Shown in pieces: positions 33,183 through 44,841 of a stretch of 64,000 nucleotides of DNA. A program made the translations under genes and the position numbers. The notes beneath the pieces were generated by a model. The model saw only the letters and a program-made list of their open reading frames with translations, made no database searches and had not been told where the DNA came from. Position 1 is the stretch's first letter. Each line of letters starts with the position of its first letter. Source of the DNA: Apium graveolens (lineage: Eukaryota; Streptophyta; Magnoliopsida; Apiales; Apiaceae); contig NC_133647.1 in the NCBI RefSeq assembly GCF_009905375.1, forward strand, positions 135,527,263-135,591,262. Direction: 5' to 3'.

Positions 33183-36146
33183 CTATTTCTGAGTAAAAAT
33201 GTACTTTAAACTCTTGTGATCCGTGTAGATTTCACACTTCTCTCCATAGAGGTAATGTCTCCAGATCTTGAGTGCGAACACTATGGCGACTAGTTCCAAG
33301 TCATGCGTCGGGTACTTTAACTCATGCGGCTTCAACTGTCTTGACGAATATGCGATCACTTTACTGTGTTGCATCAACACACAACCCATACCCTTATGTG
33401 AAGCGTCGCTGAATATTACAAAATTCCCTTGATCATCTGGAAGTACCAACACCGGAGCTGTTACCAACTTCTGCTTTAACTCTTGAAAGCTATCTTCACA
33501 TTCTGCACTCCATTCAAACTTTTGATTCTTTCTGGTTAACTTGGTCAATGGCGTGGCGATCTTCGAGAAATCCTTGACGAATCTTCTATAGTATCCGGCC
33601 AATCCTAGAAAACTTCGCACTTCCGTAGGAGTCTTTGGCCTCTCCCAACTCATAACTGCCTCAATCTTTGCCGGATCCACTTTAACTCCCTCATTTCCAA
33701 TAACATGCCCCAAAAATTGAACTTCCTTTAACCAAAACTCACATTTGGTGAACTTGGCATACAACTTCTCTTGTCGGAGTATCTCCAAGGCTATCCAGAG
33801 GTGCTGCTTATGTTCTTCTTCCGACTTAGAATAAATAAGGATGTCATCAATGAATACCACGACAAATTTGTCCAAATACTTCTTAAATACCCGATTCATC
33901 AGATCCATAAATGCGGCCGGAGCGTTGGTCAATCCAAACGGCATTACTAGGAATTCATAATGCCCATATCTGGTCCTGAATGCGGTCTTAGGAATATCTT
34001 CTTCTTTGATCTTTAATTGATGGTATCCCGATCTCAAATCAATCTTCGAAAAGCATTTTGCTCCCTTTAACTGATCAAAAAGGTCATCTATCCTTGGTAG
34101 CGGGTAGCGGTTCTTGATCGTTACCTTATTCAACTCCCGGTAATCTATGCATAGACGCATACTCCCATCTTTCTTCTTTACAAACAGAACAGGTGATCCC
34201 CATGGCGACGTACTTGGTCGTATCACTCCTTTATCCAATAATTCTTGTAGCTGGCTCGCCAACTCTTTCATTTCTGCTGGTGCCATCCTATATGGGGCCT
34301 TTGAAACTGGTTCCGTGCCTGGAGCAAGGTTGATCTCAAACTCAATTTGTCGATCTGGTGGTAAGCCTGGTAGTTCGTCGGGAAACACATCGAGAAACTC
34401 ACTAATTACAGGAATATCTTCCATGCTGAGGCTGCCTCTCTCTGAATCCACTACATATGGTAGGAACGACTCACAACCTTTTTTAAGCAACTTCTTAGCC
34501 TGAACGATTGTAGGAAATAGTTGCTCTTGCCTCTGCCCCTTAAATAGTACCTTCTCTCCACTCTTCGTCTTTAAATACACTCTCTTGGTCTTACAATTAA
34601 TCTGAGCGCTATTCTCTCCTAACCAATCCATTCCTAAAATTATGTCAAACTCCCCCAACTTGAAGAGTATCAAGTCGGCTGAAAACTTATATCCCGAAAT
34701 ATCGATCTCACACTTTGGACAAAATTGATTCACAGGAATCTTCTCTTGGTTTGCAATTACCACATTTACTACCTCACTCATAACCATTTTATCACATTGG
34801 AGCTTATCAACAAAAGATTCTGATATGAAAGATCTTGTTGCTCCCGAATCAATCAATACTTTAGCTTTGACATTATTGAGTAAAAGTGTACCTGCTATCA
34901 CCTCAGAATTCTGAACAGCATCTTTCATCTTTAGATCAAATGTCCTTGTTGTTGCTTGCGGGGTTGGTGAGGGTGGTGGAGGTAATGTCAATACCTCAGC
35001 TGGCACGCTTGCACTGGTACTTGCCACGTTCATCAGAGCTTTGACTGGTCCTGTTGCCTTACACTCCCTAGCCATGTGTCCAGTCTTCCCACACTTATAG
35101 CACGTAACTCTTGGCTTCGGCATCTTGCACTCATTTGCCAAATGTCCCTTCTGATTGCACCTATAACAGGTCATGCTCAGCTTATTGCATACTCCGGGGT
35201 GCCTTCTTCCACAGTGCTTGCATTCCGGTCTCTGGAACCTGTTTTCTCCAACTTGCCCTTGACTTGCCTGGTTGTTCCCTTTTGATTCTTGCCTTTTGCC
35301 CAAATTTCCCTTCTTTTGAAAATTTCCGCCCTTCTGGAAACCAATCCTCTTTACATTCCGATCTTGCGAACTTCCAGCTTCTGACTTTTCTCCATAAAAT
35401 AGAACCTTCCTCTTCTTGTTATCCCTCTCTTTCCTTGACTGCATCCCATTATTCTCAATCAGAGCAGCTTTCTGTACTACTCCCGCATAAGTTTCAAGCT
35501 CAAACATAGCCACCCTATCTCTGATCCAAGGCTCCAATCCTTGCTGAAATTTCTTTGCTTTTTCCTCCTCAGTGCTGGTATACTTTGTCATAAACCTTGA
35601 CAACTCAGTGAACTTCTTCTCATACTCCAATACAGTCATGTTCCCTTGCTTCAACTCAAGAAATTTTAGCTCCATCTGATTCTGCATGTACTTAGGGTAA
35701 TACTTGTCCAGAAATAACTTTTTAAATCTCTCCCAAGAAACCTGCTGAGTGACTTCCATAGCCTTTACTGATTCCCACCAATAGATAACTTCTCCCTTCA
35801 AGAAGTATGTAGCATACGGCGTCTTCTGATCGTCTCCTAACTGTACCAACTCAAAAGCCCTTTCCATCTCCTTGATCCATGTGTTAGCTATCACTGGATC
35901 AGTGGTATCATGAAATACAGGTGGATTCACATTCTGAAAATCCTTGAAAGTGACAATTTGTCTAGGTGGTACTGGTGGTTCAGGTGGTTGGTGTGGTTCA
36001 CGGTTATCTTGGTTTTCAATTCGTTGTTGAAGAGTTAGTTGTTGTTGAGCTATAGCATTGGTTTGCTGTTGCAAGGTTTCCAGTAGTCGAAGAATATTTG
36101 GGTCTGTGGTGAAGGTGGTTGTTGGGTTCTTCTTTTTGGGAGGCAT
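33183..36146 (-). CDS. gag-pol: R6 gag-protease-RT-RNase H polyprotein
   Basis: 987 codons from ATG at 36146 to TAG at 33183-33185. Gln-rich N-terminus, capsid blocks ([11 protein letters not shown] at 90-100, [26 protein letters not shown]), basic region, knuckle-like [12 protein letters not shown] (309-320), [14 protein letters not shown] (327-340) and [14 protein letters not shown] (349-362). Protease Asp433 in LIDSGAT; RT Asp703 and FIDD with Asp767-Asp768; RNase H Asp914, Glu951, Asp976. Every catalytic residue is kept. The TAG replaces a Glu codon (GAG) just before LNMRQRRW. Either one inactivating mutation or readthrough; the former is simpler. Confidence 0.96.
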   Translation of the reverse strand: MPPKKKNPTTTFTTDPNILRLLETLQQQTNAIAQQQLTLQQRIENQDNREPHQPPEPPVPPRQIVTFKDFQNVNPPVFHDTTDPVIANTWIKEMERAFELVQLGDDQKTPYATYFLKGEVIYWWESVKAMEVTQQVSWERFKKLFLDKYYPKYMQNQMELKFLELKQGNMTVLEYEKKFTELSRFMTKYTSTEEEKAKKFQQGLEPWIRDRVAMFELETYAGVVQKAALIENNGMQSRKERDNKKRKVLFYGEKSEAGSSQDRNVKRIGFQKGGNFQKKGNLGKRQESKGNNQASQGQVGENRFQRPECKHCGRRHPGVCNKLSMTCYRCNQKGHLANECKMPKPRVTCYKCGKTGHMARECKATGPVKALMNVASTSASVPAEVLTLPPPPSPTPQATTRTFDLKMKDAVQNSEVIAGTLLLNNVKAKVLIDSGATRSFISESFVDKLQCDKMVMSEVVNVVIANQEKIPVNQFCPKCEIDISGYKFSADLILFKLGEFDIILGMDWLGENSAQINCKTKRVYLKTKSGEKVLFKGQRQEQLFPTIVQAKKLLKKGCESFLPYVVDSERGSLSMEDIPVISEFLDVFPDELPGLPPDRQIEFEINLAPGTEPVSKAPYRMAPAEMKELASQLQELLDKGVIRPSTSPWGSPVLFVKKKDGSMRLCIDYRELNKVTIKNRYPLPRIDDLFDQLKGAKCFSKIDLRSGYHQLKIKEEDIPKTAFRTRYGHYEFLVMPFGLTNAPAAFMDLMNRVFKKYLDKFVVVFIDDILIYSKSEEEHKQHLWIALEILRQEKLYAKFTKCEFWLKEVQFLGHVIGNEGVKVDPAKIEAVMSWERPKTPTEVRSFLGLAGYYRRFVKDFSKIATPLTKLTRKNQKFEWSAECEDSFQELKQKLVTAPVLVLPDDQGNFVIFSDASHKGMGCVLMQHSKVIAYSSRQLKPHELKYPTHDLELVAIVFALKIWRHYLYGEKCEIYTDHKSLKYIFTQK

Positions 36147-36457
36147 GATCCTGAAATAAGAGTTGTGTCAAAACAGATATGAATGATAAAATGATTCGAG
36201 GGTATCGCATGGCATTCTCATTTTCATATGGGGTCAAGTTTCCAAATTAAGCAGATATGATGATAAAAACATAAAATAACAGTTGAGAGCAAATGGAACA
36301 ATAGCACATAATTATTGAAATTTTAAAGGTCACAGTACATAGGATTGGGACATAGTCTGTTTCTAGGAATAACAGGCTTATTTAAAGGAAAAACGGAAAC
36401 AACTGGGGATTCCATAGAGTCTGATAGTACAACAACATGAAAGGTAAATGGAAAGAA

Positions 36458-36850
36458 CTAAGGCTCCACTCCATCTGAGCGGGGCTTGGTAGTCTTTTCC
36501 TCTTGAAGCGTCTTCACAATGCTCTGGAGCTCATCCGCCACCATCTGAATGACATAATGGCTGGTACGGTCCCGGTGCGCTGGCATCTCCTCAAGCTTAG
36601 TGTTGACGTACTGAACCAAGGTCTCAAGTCTCGCAGTCATCTGCTCCTTGGGCTTCCCTTCGTAGTTTCGGCTTTCCGGATACACGTTCTTCAGTCGGTC
36701 TATCAGTCGGTCGTACTTGCCCTGAAGCATGTCGAACTCGCGCCTCAACTCAGCATACACGGAGAAAGCAATAGTATCGTCCGACCCAGAGGATGACGAG
36801 GAATGTGCCCTTTGCTGACAACCAATAAGAGGAGTATTAATAATAATTTA
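36458..36850 (-). CDS. R6 pre-gag ORF, unknown function
   Basis: Open frame between primer site and gag. Like the R2 ORF it lacks an ATG at its start and follows a pyrimidine-rich stretch ending GTTGTCAG at about 36815, a plausible 3' splice site. It opens with a Ser/Asp run (HSSSSSGSDDT) as R2 does (SSGSTSDSEVS), then a charged helical region (YDRLIDRLKNVYPESRNYEG, later ADELQSIVKTLQEEK). About 115-120 residues, probably coiled coil. No catalytic motif. Ends about 310 bases before the gag ATG. Confidence 0.5.
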
Positions 36851-36932
36851 CTTAACCTACTCTCTCGCATATATCTATAACCTACATACATATCCTATAA
36901 CCTATTTGGGCTGTCCATGGACTCTAAACCGT

Positions 36933-36945
36933 AGCTCTGATACCA
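36933..36945 (-). other. R6 primer binding site
   Basis: Plus strand AGCTCTGATACCA, i.e. TGGTATCAGAGCT on the minus strand, five bases from the LTR edge. Confidence 0.92.
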
Positions 36946-36950
36946 AAACC

Positions 36951-39900
36951 TGTCACACCCCCAACTTAAACAGCAAAATAAATATAGCTATTACAATATT
37001 TTAAATGAAGAATACACAACCAACTCCAAGATCTTACAGTTTAGGGTTTGGAACAGCCCAACACTACCAACTATTACATCTGATTACAAATACCGAGTCC
37101 TCACACAACTATTATTACTTATTCTACCTGCGCTCGAACATAAGCATCAGCATCACAGGTCTTACGGGCAGTCTGCTTGAATCTAACCATAGCTGCTAGC
37201 TGTAATATCAGGGTAAAGCAAGAAGTGAGCCAAATGCTCAACAAGTGCTAATAGTACGACACAAAATATAAATTGAGATATACTTTTAAGAATGACAATG
37301 GAAAGTCATAACCAAAGGTAACGAGAGATAAAAACTATATGAGATGGCATCATTTTACTTCCATCAAAATAATTTTAAAATCATGTCTTTATGACGCTAC
37401 GGATTACATCCGGTGATCAGCCGCGTAGTAATCCCGAACCTCGCTGGGTTCTAAAATATTAACGGGAATCTCTAGGCAACTTTTAAGCCTAATATAAGTG
37501 TGGAAAGGACTCGCGTCTCAGTCTAGATCCACCATTCAAAGAAAACATTTATCCTTCTTTGGGACTGAAAACCCACATTTTATTTATTTCAAAAGCTGAT
37601 GCCGAATTGTAACAAAATTTCTTTTAACAGTAAACATTTTTATTAAGGAATTATAGATCAACTCGAAACACGGGAAACAAGGTACTGAATATCAAAGCCA
37701 TGATTCACAAAACTATTCTCTATTCAAGTAATTGAATGGTTTTCATATATCAAAGATTGGACAAGAGGATTTAGTGAGGCTAATGGATAATATGAAGGGT
37801 AATGCCAATTTGGGCTCAAAGCAATGGTTTCTCATCAAGGTTCAAGTGCTGGATCATCTAGAATGTAAGCTTCATGAATACTAAGGGTGTTAAGGTACGA
37901 AGAATGATCTTTAACTCAGGACATATCAGAATTGTCAAGCTTTAGGATAAGAAAGAGGGTATTAATCAATGAGGGTTGTTGATAAGTTTCTGACTTGCAG
38001 GGTTCAAAGTAAGGTTCTATAGGGATTCAAGTATCAGGATGAGATATCAATACATAGGAAACAAAAAACATGTTAATCAAGAGGATCAATCAAGTAATAT
38101 ATCAACTCTTCATTTTATCATGGCATCAAACTATCTTGAAAGACTTTTGAACTACTTGCAATACGTACTCGAGGGTTCATGGCATCTCTATGTTACTCAA
38201 AGATAAACAAAAGATACGCTTGATTTAAATATATCAAAATGACTCAGGATAATTACATCAATATATAAGAACTATTTGTAGTAAATACGAAGGTCAAGTT
38301 GAATCACTTGCCTTGAGATAGGCTGGTCTGGTCTGACTGGTAAGAGCAACTGGAGCTTCACTCGACTTTTATGGCAAGTTTTCCCTCGTCTCGAGATCCT
38401 ACATAAATAATAATAATCCTCATTGTAATATATTCTCACCAACTTAACCTATTTACAACTCGAAATTAAACACAAATGGAACTTAGGCCTATATGCACTT
38501 AATTTATATTCTCCTTTAAATTATAATTGCACACACATAGCCACATATTCGCATATCATATATTAACACCAAATAACACCATAAATACCATAATGCAACA
38601 CTAGGCTTGGATGATCTCGACTCACAACTTAAGTCACTTGGTCGCTAAACTAGACAAGGTCTTCTAATTTTGGCTTCCTAACTCGATGTGCCTTTCCTAA
38701 ATTATCCAAAAACTATTGACCCTCACTTGTGCCTTTTGCTCTACTGACCTTATACTATCTTACAACTATGGTGGTCGACCTAATACTCACTTCTAAGTGT
38801 TCTAAAACTATGTGATAAGTGATAGTGCTCACTGGTGCAAATTTCAGAATGACAACTATGGTTTCTTCAGTACATTAGACACTCTTAAACTACAAGTTTT
38901 CCTTCAAAACTTTTACACAAGACTCTCCTGACCTAAGGGCATCACACAAACTTGATGTGGCTCAAGGGCCTGGCTTGGGCCTTCTTGGGCCTAAGCTAAA
39001 AGTCCAAGGTTCCCCTGTTTTTCTGGGCAGAAAATGCCCTGATTTGAATTAACTTGTGACACATGGTTCTAGCTCATATCCTATGAACTATGGTTGGAAA
39101 AACTTCTCTGACATACCCTCTAACTAAGGCCCAATTGGGCCTAATTAGGGCCTACCCATGACATGGTCAAATCTCCCTATTTCTAAGTTGCAACAAAACT
39201 GTCCCCTGCTGGACAGATTTTGTGATTCTACTTGTGCACCTAATCAAATGACATGCAAACCTCCAACCAACTCCTAAAACCTTTTATATACTCCCAATAC
39301 TAACTTCTGGTAGCTTGGGCCTCAAAGTTCACACTAATGACATGGTCAAAACTCACTCTAAACCTCAGGGTGCTATACTGATTTTTCTGCAGAAACTATA
39401 ACTCTCATTTTCCAAGGTTTTGACTTGACAAACCCAACTAACAACAACTCAATACTTAAACCAAGACTTATACATGGTAATCTACTGAACTAACTCCCTT
39501 ATTCTCAAAATAAACTTGGGTGAGATCATCCATGCCCAAAAACAACAACATGCAACCAAATATATAACATGCAACTCATGGAAAGCACATAACAAGATTT
39601 CGGCTAGGTATAAAGTTTTAAATGCTTGCAAAATTGACTTGCACCTAATACTCATCCTTAATAATCATGAAATATAACTTCTTTTAAGTATTAATAAGAA
39701 ATTTATCATGAAAACAATCTATTTTAAGCACACATATTTCGAATTTATAGATTTTTAAACATAACTACATGATTTCGAAAAGAGTAGCATGCAAAACATG
39801 GTTGATCATCATTTTAATGTCTTAAAACTAACATGCATGGCTAAACATAAATATATAATGAAATCTCAGTAGCATGCAAAGGATTTTAAAGCATGATATC

Positions 39901-40799
39901 TCCATAAAACACTTAGTTAGCACATATACATAATATATCTCATAGAGAGCTCTTGAATTCACAAGAATCAAGAGTTTCTCTTTGGAGATCACATAAGAAC
40001 TACACATGCATCCATGGAACTTCAACTTCCAAGTCACAAAACACTTGGAAAGTATATAAGATGAATGTAGGTAAAAGATTTACACTTGGGAAGATGAAGA
40101 ATGAATTGAAAAATGGAAGGGGGGTGGGGAATTGGTGGTGTGTTGGAGTGTGGAATGTGGGAGGGGGCGAAGAGAAAATTTGTGGTGTGTTGGAGTGTGG
40201 AATGAGAATGACTTCTCCCACTTTGATTTCTTTGTTTTATGCTATTTGGTTTACAAATGATGAGTGGAAGTGAGAACTTACAAAAATGTCCCTTGGTTAA
40301 AGTTAGGCCATTTTGCATGCAAGGCTAAGGTAGTAATTTGGTAATAATCAAATGAGTTAGTGGGGTTGGAAAAGTCTTGTTTGCCCTTTGAGAGAATAGA
40401 AGGGTGATTTACATGCATGGTCTCTTATGTAATTTGATAAATATGACAACTAAAATTTATAATGATTTATTTTTATAAAATAAAATACAAGTTCAAAAAT
40501 TATAAAATTTATATCATAAAATAACTTGGATTTTTAGAGACTTTATAAAATCATTTTCAAAATTTGTGAACAAAATACCTTTTAAAAGAAAAAATTTCTA
40601 AAGCTTAGAATATTCCTTATAAATCAAAAATAAAGAAATTAAATAAACTCTTGCTTTGAAAAATCATATACTACACAAAGCAAATTTATAATGCAGAAAC
40701 TTTCACTCACACTAGCGTACAATCATTGAATATATTTTCATTTGACTTTAATATTATACCAATCCACAAATAATATTACATAAAATGCCGGTCGTAACA
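36951..40799 (-). repeat. R6 5' LTR
   Basis: 3,849 bp; partner of 27639-31498. It has a short deletion near 37390 and a replaced block at 40136-40154 copied from 40183-40201. As the 5' LTR it would drive transcription of R6. Confidence 0.96.
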
Positions 40800-40804
40800 C
40801 GACT

Positions 40805-43560
40805 CTCTATTGATAAGAAGGAATAAATATTCAATAGGTAAATAATCGACCTAGTTTTTCTATCAAAGATAACTTATACGTCAACACGACCCGATTAGTG
40901 GTACTCAATCTCAACATCCATTCCAATACAACTCTCACGGTTGTAATCGGCTTATTACTCGCAGAATCATTGCTGCATTACTATGGTCCACCACTGACCT
41001 ACTGTCATCATTCGTTTTCCATGAAGTCTTAATAGCTAACCATACGGAGTCCATACCTGCCGTATTTGATTTTTCTGAGGAGGTAACATAATTATCATTC
41101 ATGATTCATGAAGATCATTCTAGATCCTGATATACATACATGACATGAAGCAGATAAAATTGCAGAAGAGTTTCAATCAAAGCAACGATAGCAGGTTAAT
41201 ACCATTCTTAATCATATGCCTTCGATAGAAGACTTAACTCAAAGGTTCGTTTAGTCCTTTTGAAATATGGTTCTGGCTTATTCTCAAAATAGGACCTTCT
41301 ATGATAGATAGCCCGCTCATGGCGATTACACGAATTAAACCTTTACCCAACTACTATTACGGTTGAGTATTGCACAGTCATCAGAAGGAATGTCAATCTT
41401 CCGAACCGTAATACAACCTTCCCGGCTTCAACCATCATCACTGTATTCCTCTCACACGAGCGCCTATAATTATCCTCTTACATTTAAAGTGTCGGCCACC
41501 TCTTTGGCCTTTCCTGATAGTAAAATTTCCTTACAATCAATGTCATTTTAACCACCTCCAACTAAATTTTCTACCTCATTTCAATCACTGCTTATGTGAA
41601 AATGCTTTTCTTAAGTCCTGGTGAGAAGGAAAAAAAAATAAAAAAATCACCATTTTTTTTCCATAAGTCATTGCCTTAGTCATTAGATGTGAGCATTGCC
41701 ACGACAGACTCTCGATCATACTTAGGACGTCTCTTATCTTGGGTCCTTCTTGTTTTCACCAATCTCGACCCTCATTGGGTCAATCTACACTTTCTTATGG
41801 TTCAACACGTGCCCCACCTGGCATTATTATAATTACGTCATATTTCCTGTATTAAAATTTATATTCTTGAGAATTTTGAATATTACCTTTCTCCTTGTAA
41901 AACCTCTAAGGTTATCCTTGATTCGTTCCTCCTGTATTCCCTAGATACAAGGCATATCAAAATACCCTTTACTAATACTAGAACCATTATATATATGTTT
42001 CTGAAAAAAAATTCTCCACTGATACTTAATGGTCGTTATTACCTTAATCTTTTCCAATTCATACTGTCAAAACTCATACTGTCCCTATTAAGGGTGAAAT
42101 GCCAACCTTCATGCATTCCCCTATGATTCATCTCAAGTTATCGAAGTTATATCCTTAATCCCACCTTTAAAAAGGTACTTGCATCCTTCCATGGATAAAT
42201 CAAGTCATATATCCTTGATAGATTATCTTATTCATCATTCCCACCTCGATAGTCTATACCTAATTTCATAATAGCATCCTTATTCAAATTGAGGTCAATC
42301 CATATGGCCTCCAAAAGATAACAATGGTCATCCGATTTTCTTTCCTGATTTGGTAATGATAACATGGATGTTCTGGAAGATATTGGTCGTGTTCAACGTG
42401 AACCTCTTCTTAATAATTCCTTATTTACTTTTGTTGTTTATCTCAATAGTCACCTCAATGTTGGGATATCTTTCATACCTGGCGTCTCCCTTTCTGGGTA
42501 TCGAGCCACCGGTCTTACACTTCACATTCTTGAAGGTCACTTCCTTCATCCAATTTTCCTAATTTCTTACTTCCTTGTCTCCTCAGTCTATCTGCGTCTC
42601 ATTATTTATCCTTCGAATTATCTCAAGGTTTCCTCGAATCCTTCCAACTTATAGGGGATAAAATATATGTATCTCTTATGCCTTCAACCATCAATTTTAA
42701 CTCATGGTGAATCACCCTCATCCTGACGAATACATACTTTTCTATTTCTATTGCTACGAGTCTTTAGGGTTTCCTCATACCCAACTCCCTTATCATACCT
42801 CAAACTCTAATGCCTTTATATTCCTTTCCACTTCAGTTTCTTTTTATTTTCCTTTCTCTTATCATTATTTCATGAACCAACACAACATAAGCATTGATTT
42901 CAAACATCTCATCATTCTGGATTCGTGTCCTCAGAACGAATCTTGACAACTTTTACAACTTGGATTCATAATTCATCATACTTGTCTGCCTTTGTTCTGG
43001 CTCTAAAGCTTTTACACTATCTCCATAACCTTGGGAAGTACTTTCCTGAAAACAATTGACTGAACTTAAATCAGTTTATTATAATCTCTTGCTCCGTGCC
43101 TTCCTTGGCCTTTCACCAGCGGGTGGCCTCTCTCTTAGGAGGGCAAGTGATAAAAACAGTCTTTTGTGATTCGTCAATCGTTTAAAATCTCAAATGATTC
43201 CTATATTTCCTCTAGCCAGGCTCTTTCCTCGACTGGGTTAGCTTGTTCCTTGGAACTCTGAGAGCTTAGTGACTTAAAGGTCCTGAAAGAATTTCTCACC
43301 ACATTGTTTTCTCAGGGTGGTGGTTAGGGATAATAGTCTAAGTTCTGTCTAGAAAGGTCCATAAATTGTCGTATAGGAGTACCGTCTCGGTTCTCCTTTC
43401 CTTACTCGACTTCTATTTCCTTAGTCTGAACGTTTCCTCCTCCTCCCCGTAATCGGGGTCATCCTTCATATTTTAAATCCTCATTTTCCACTTCATTATG
43501 TTATGGGTTCTTTCTATCTTGATGGCGACCTCCCTGACTATCACGTTCAGGGTTTGCTCT
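40805..43560 (-). pseudogene. gag-pol: R5 gag, protease, RT and linker, heavily decayed
   Basis: Reading the minus strand from 43560 downward: gag blocks AWLEEI and EATRWWKAKEG (43130-43240) and GKYFPRLWR (about 43040); the region 42300-42900 should be protease but is not resolved; RT GIDYRGGNDE and KDASTF near 42150-42270; RT thumb with KDNLRGF and GHVLNHKK at 41780-41930; the PGKANVVADAL-type linker near 41490-41530 (GKAKEVADTL). All with many stops and frameshifts. 40805-41480 is unresolved. Order is that of a normal gypsy interior. Confidence 0.7.
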
Positions 43561-43589
43561 AAATCTTATTCCTCAAACTATCTTTCATC

Positions 43590-44400
43590 TAAGATCTCAT
43601 CTTTAAGCTCTTGAACATTTGGAACCCAAATTCTGTAGGAATACCTCATTATTCCCTTATCATCTTTCTCGGTATTAATCTCTTATCTATTTGTTGGCTC
43701 TCTGCCTTCATTCATCACTTTCTCTGGCACAATATGTTCTTTTCCAATAATTCAGGCTGTATTGCAATCTCAAACATCTTTTCGGTACTGGCTCCGGTTA
43801 CCTTCACTTCTATTTCCATTTTCTCAAAATCTCTTATAAACTCTCCTAAAGAAATTATCATCTTGAGTTTCTCCTTTTTACTAAGGGCATCAGCCACCAT
43901 ATTGGCTTTCCCAGAATGATAAAGAATTTCCCAATCAATATTCTTGATTAGCTCTAACCGCCTCCTCTGGCATATGTTGAGCTCTTTCTACATGAAAATG
44001 CACTAGAGCACTTATGGCTTGTGTAAATCTCGCACTTCTCTCCATACAAGTAGTGCCTCAAATCTTTAGGGCAAAACTATTGCCACGAGCCCAAGCTCAT
44101 GGGTGGGGATATCGAATTTTATATTCCCTTAATTTTCTTGACGCGTACGCGAGTACCTTGTTGTGCTGTATATGAGCACCCTAATTCCTTATGCGAAGCG
44201 TCAATACAAATCACAAAATCACCTTTTTCCATCCGGCGATGCCAACATAGGGGCCATCACCAATCTTTGCTTCAGTTCTTGAAAGCTGTTCTCGCATTTC
44301 TCTGTCCATTCAAACTTCTCAGTCTTACGAGTAAGCCGCGTTAAAGGGCTACTAACTTTACAAACTTGAACGCACCTCCGGTAGTGACCGGCCAATCCTA
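43590..44400 (-). pseudogene. pol: Extra pol fragment in R5 leader (RT end, RNase H, linker, integrase start)
   Basis: Minus strand from 44400: GLAGHYRRCVQ, RLTRKTEKFEWTEKCENSFQ, ELKQRLVMAP, DASHKELGC, then YHSGKANMVADALSKKEKLK at 43880-43920 and an integrase N-terminal piece near 43620. It precedes gag instead of following RT, and the same linker occurs a second time at about 41500, so this is a displaced or duplicated 0.8 kb pol segment. Confidence 0.75.
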
Positions 44401-44650
44401 CGTCTGGTAGTCGCCCTAACCATAGTCATCAATTCCTCAATGGTCCTTTATTCATTCTTGTCAGGATCCTCCAAGGGATTCACCCTAGCAACAATCCCTT
44501 CTAGGACAACATCCTCAACCGCTACATCTTCAATATGAACATCATCCGGTCCTGCGTTAGAACGCTCTATCAGATCCACAATCCGATCTCCAATTAGTAA
44601 TAAAACATCCTCATGCTGATGCTCCTGAACCTCAGGGTTCGGTGCCCCGC
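44401..44650 (-). pseudogene. R5 pre-gag ORF remnant
   Basis: Minus strand reads GAPNPEVQEHQHEDVLLL then DRIVDLIERSNAGPDDVH and an Asp/Glu/Val-rich tail to an early stop. Position right after the primer site and the acidic, helical make-up match the pre-gag ORFs of R2 and R6. Alignment is weak. Confidence 0.4.
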
Positions 44651-44824
44651 TGCCCTATACGAGAACGAACTACGCTTCTATCACGATATTTCTAAGTGTT
44701 CCCATAAGGGTTTTAACTGTCAGTACTACGTTAGGTAGTCCGACTATGAACTTGGCAAGAGTTCTTATTTTCTTAGTGAACTTATTATCTTAATGTCACA
44801 TCATCTCTGAGGTTTATAACGCTT

Positions 44825-44837
44825 AGCTCTGATACCA
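44825..44837 (-). other. R5 primer binding site
   Basis: Plus strand AGCTCTGATACCA, four bases from the LTR edge; initiator Met tRNA type. Confidence 0.92.
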
Positions 44838-44841
44838 TTTA

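Larger units (their letters stand above)
27639..40799 (-). mobile_element. R6: nearly intact Ty3/gypsy chromovirus (minus strand)
   Basis: 13.2 kb element with 3.86 and 3.85 kb LTRs, primer site, polypurine tract, pre-gag ORF and a gag-pol frame broken by a single TAG. LTRs differ by about 1-2% by eye. It is the innermost and apparently youngest of the nest. Protein and LTR style match R1 and R5 (Tekay-like chromovirus, inference). Confidence 0.96.

Noticed and set aside
36503..36796. Plus-strand 97-codon ORF opposite the R6 pre-gag ORF
   Set aside because: Exact overlap with the minus-strand frame, which has the element's orientation and the R2 counterpart.
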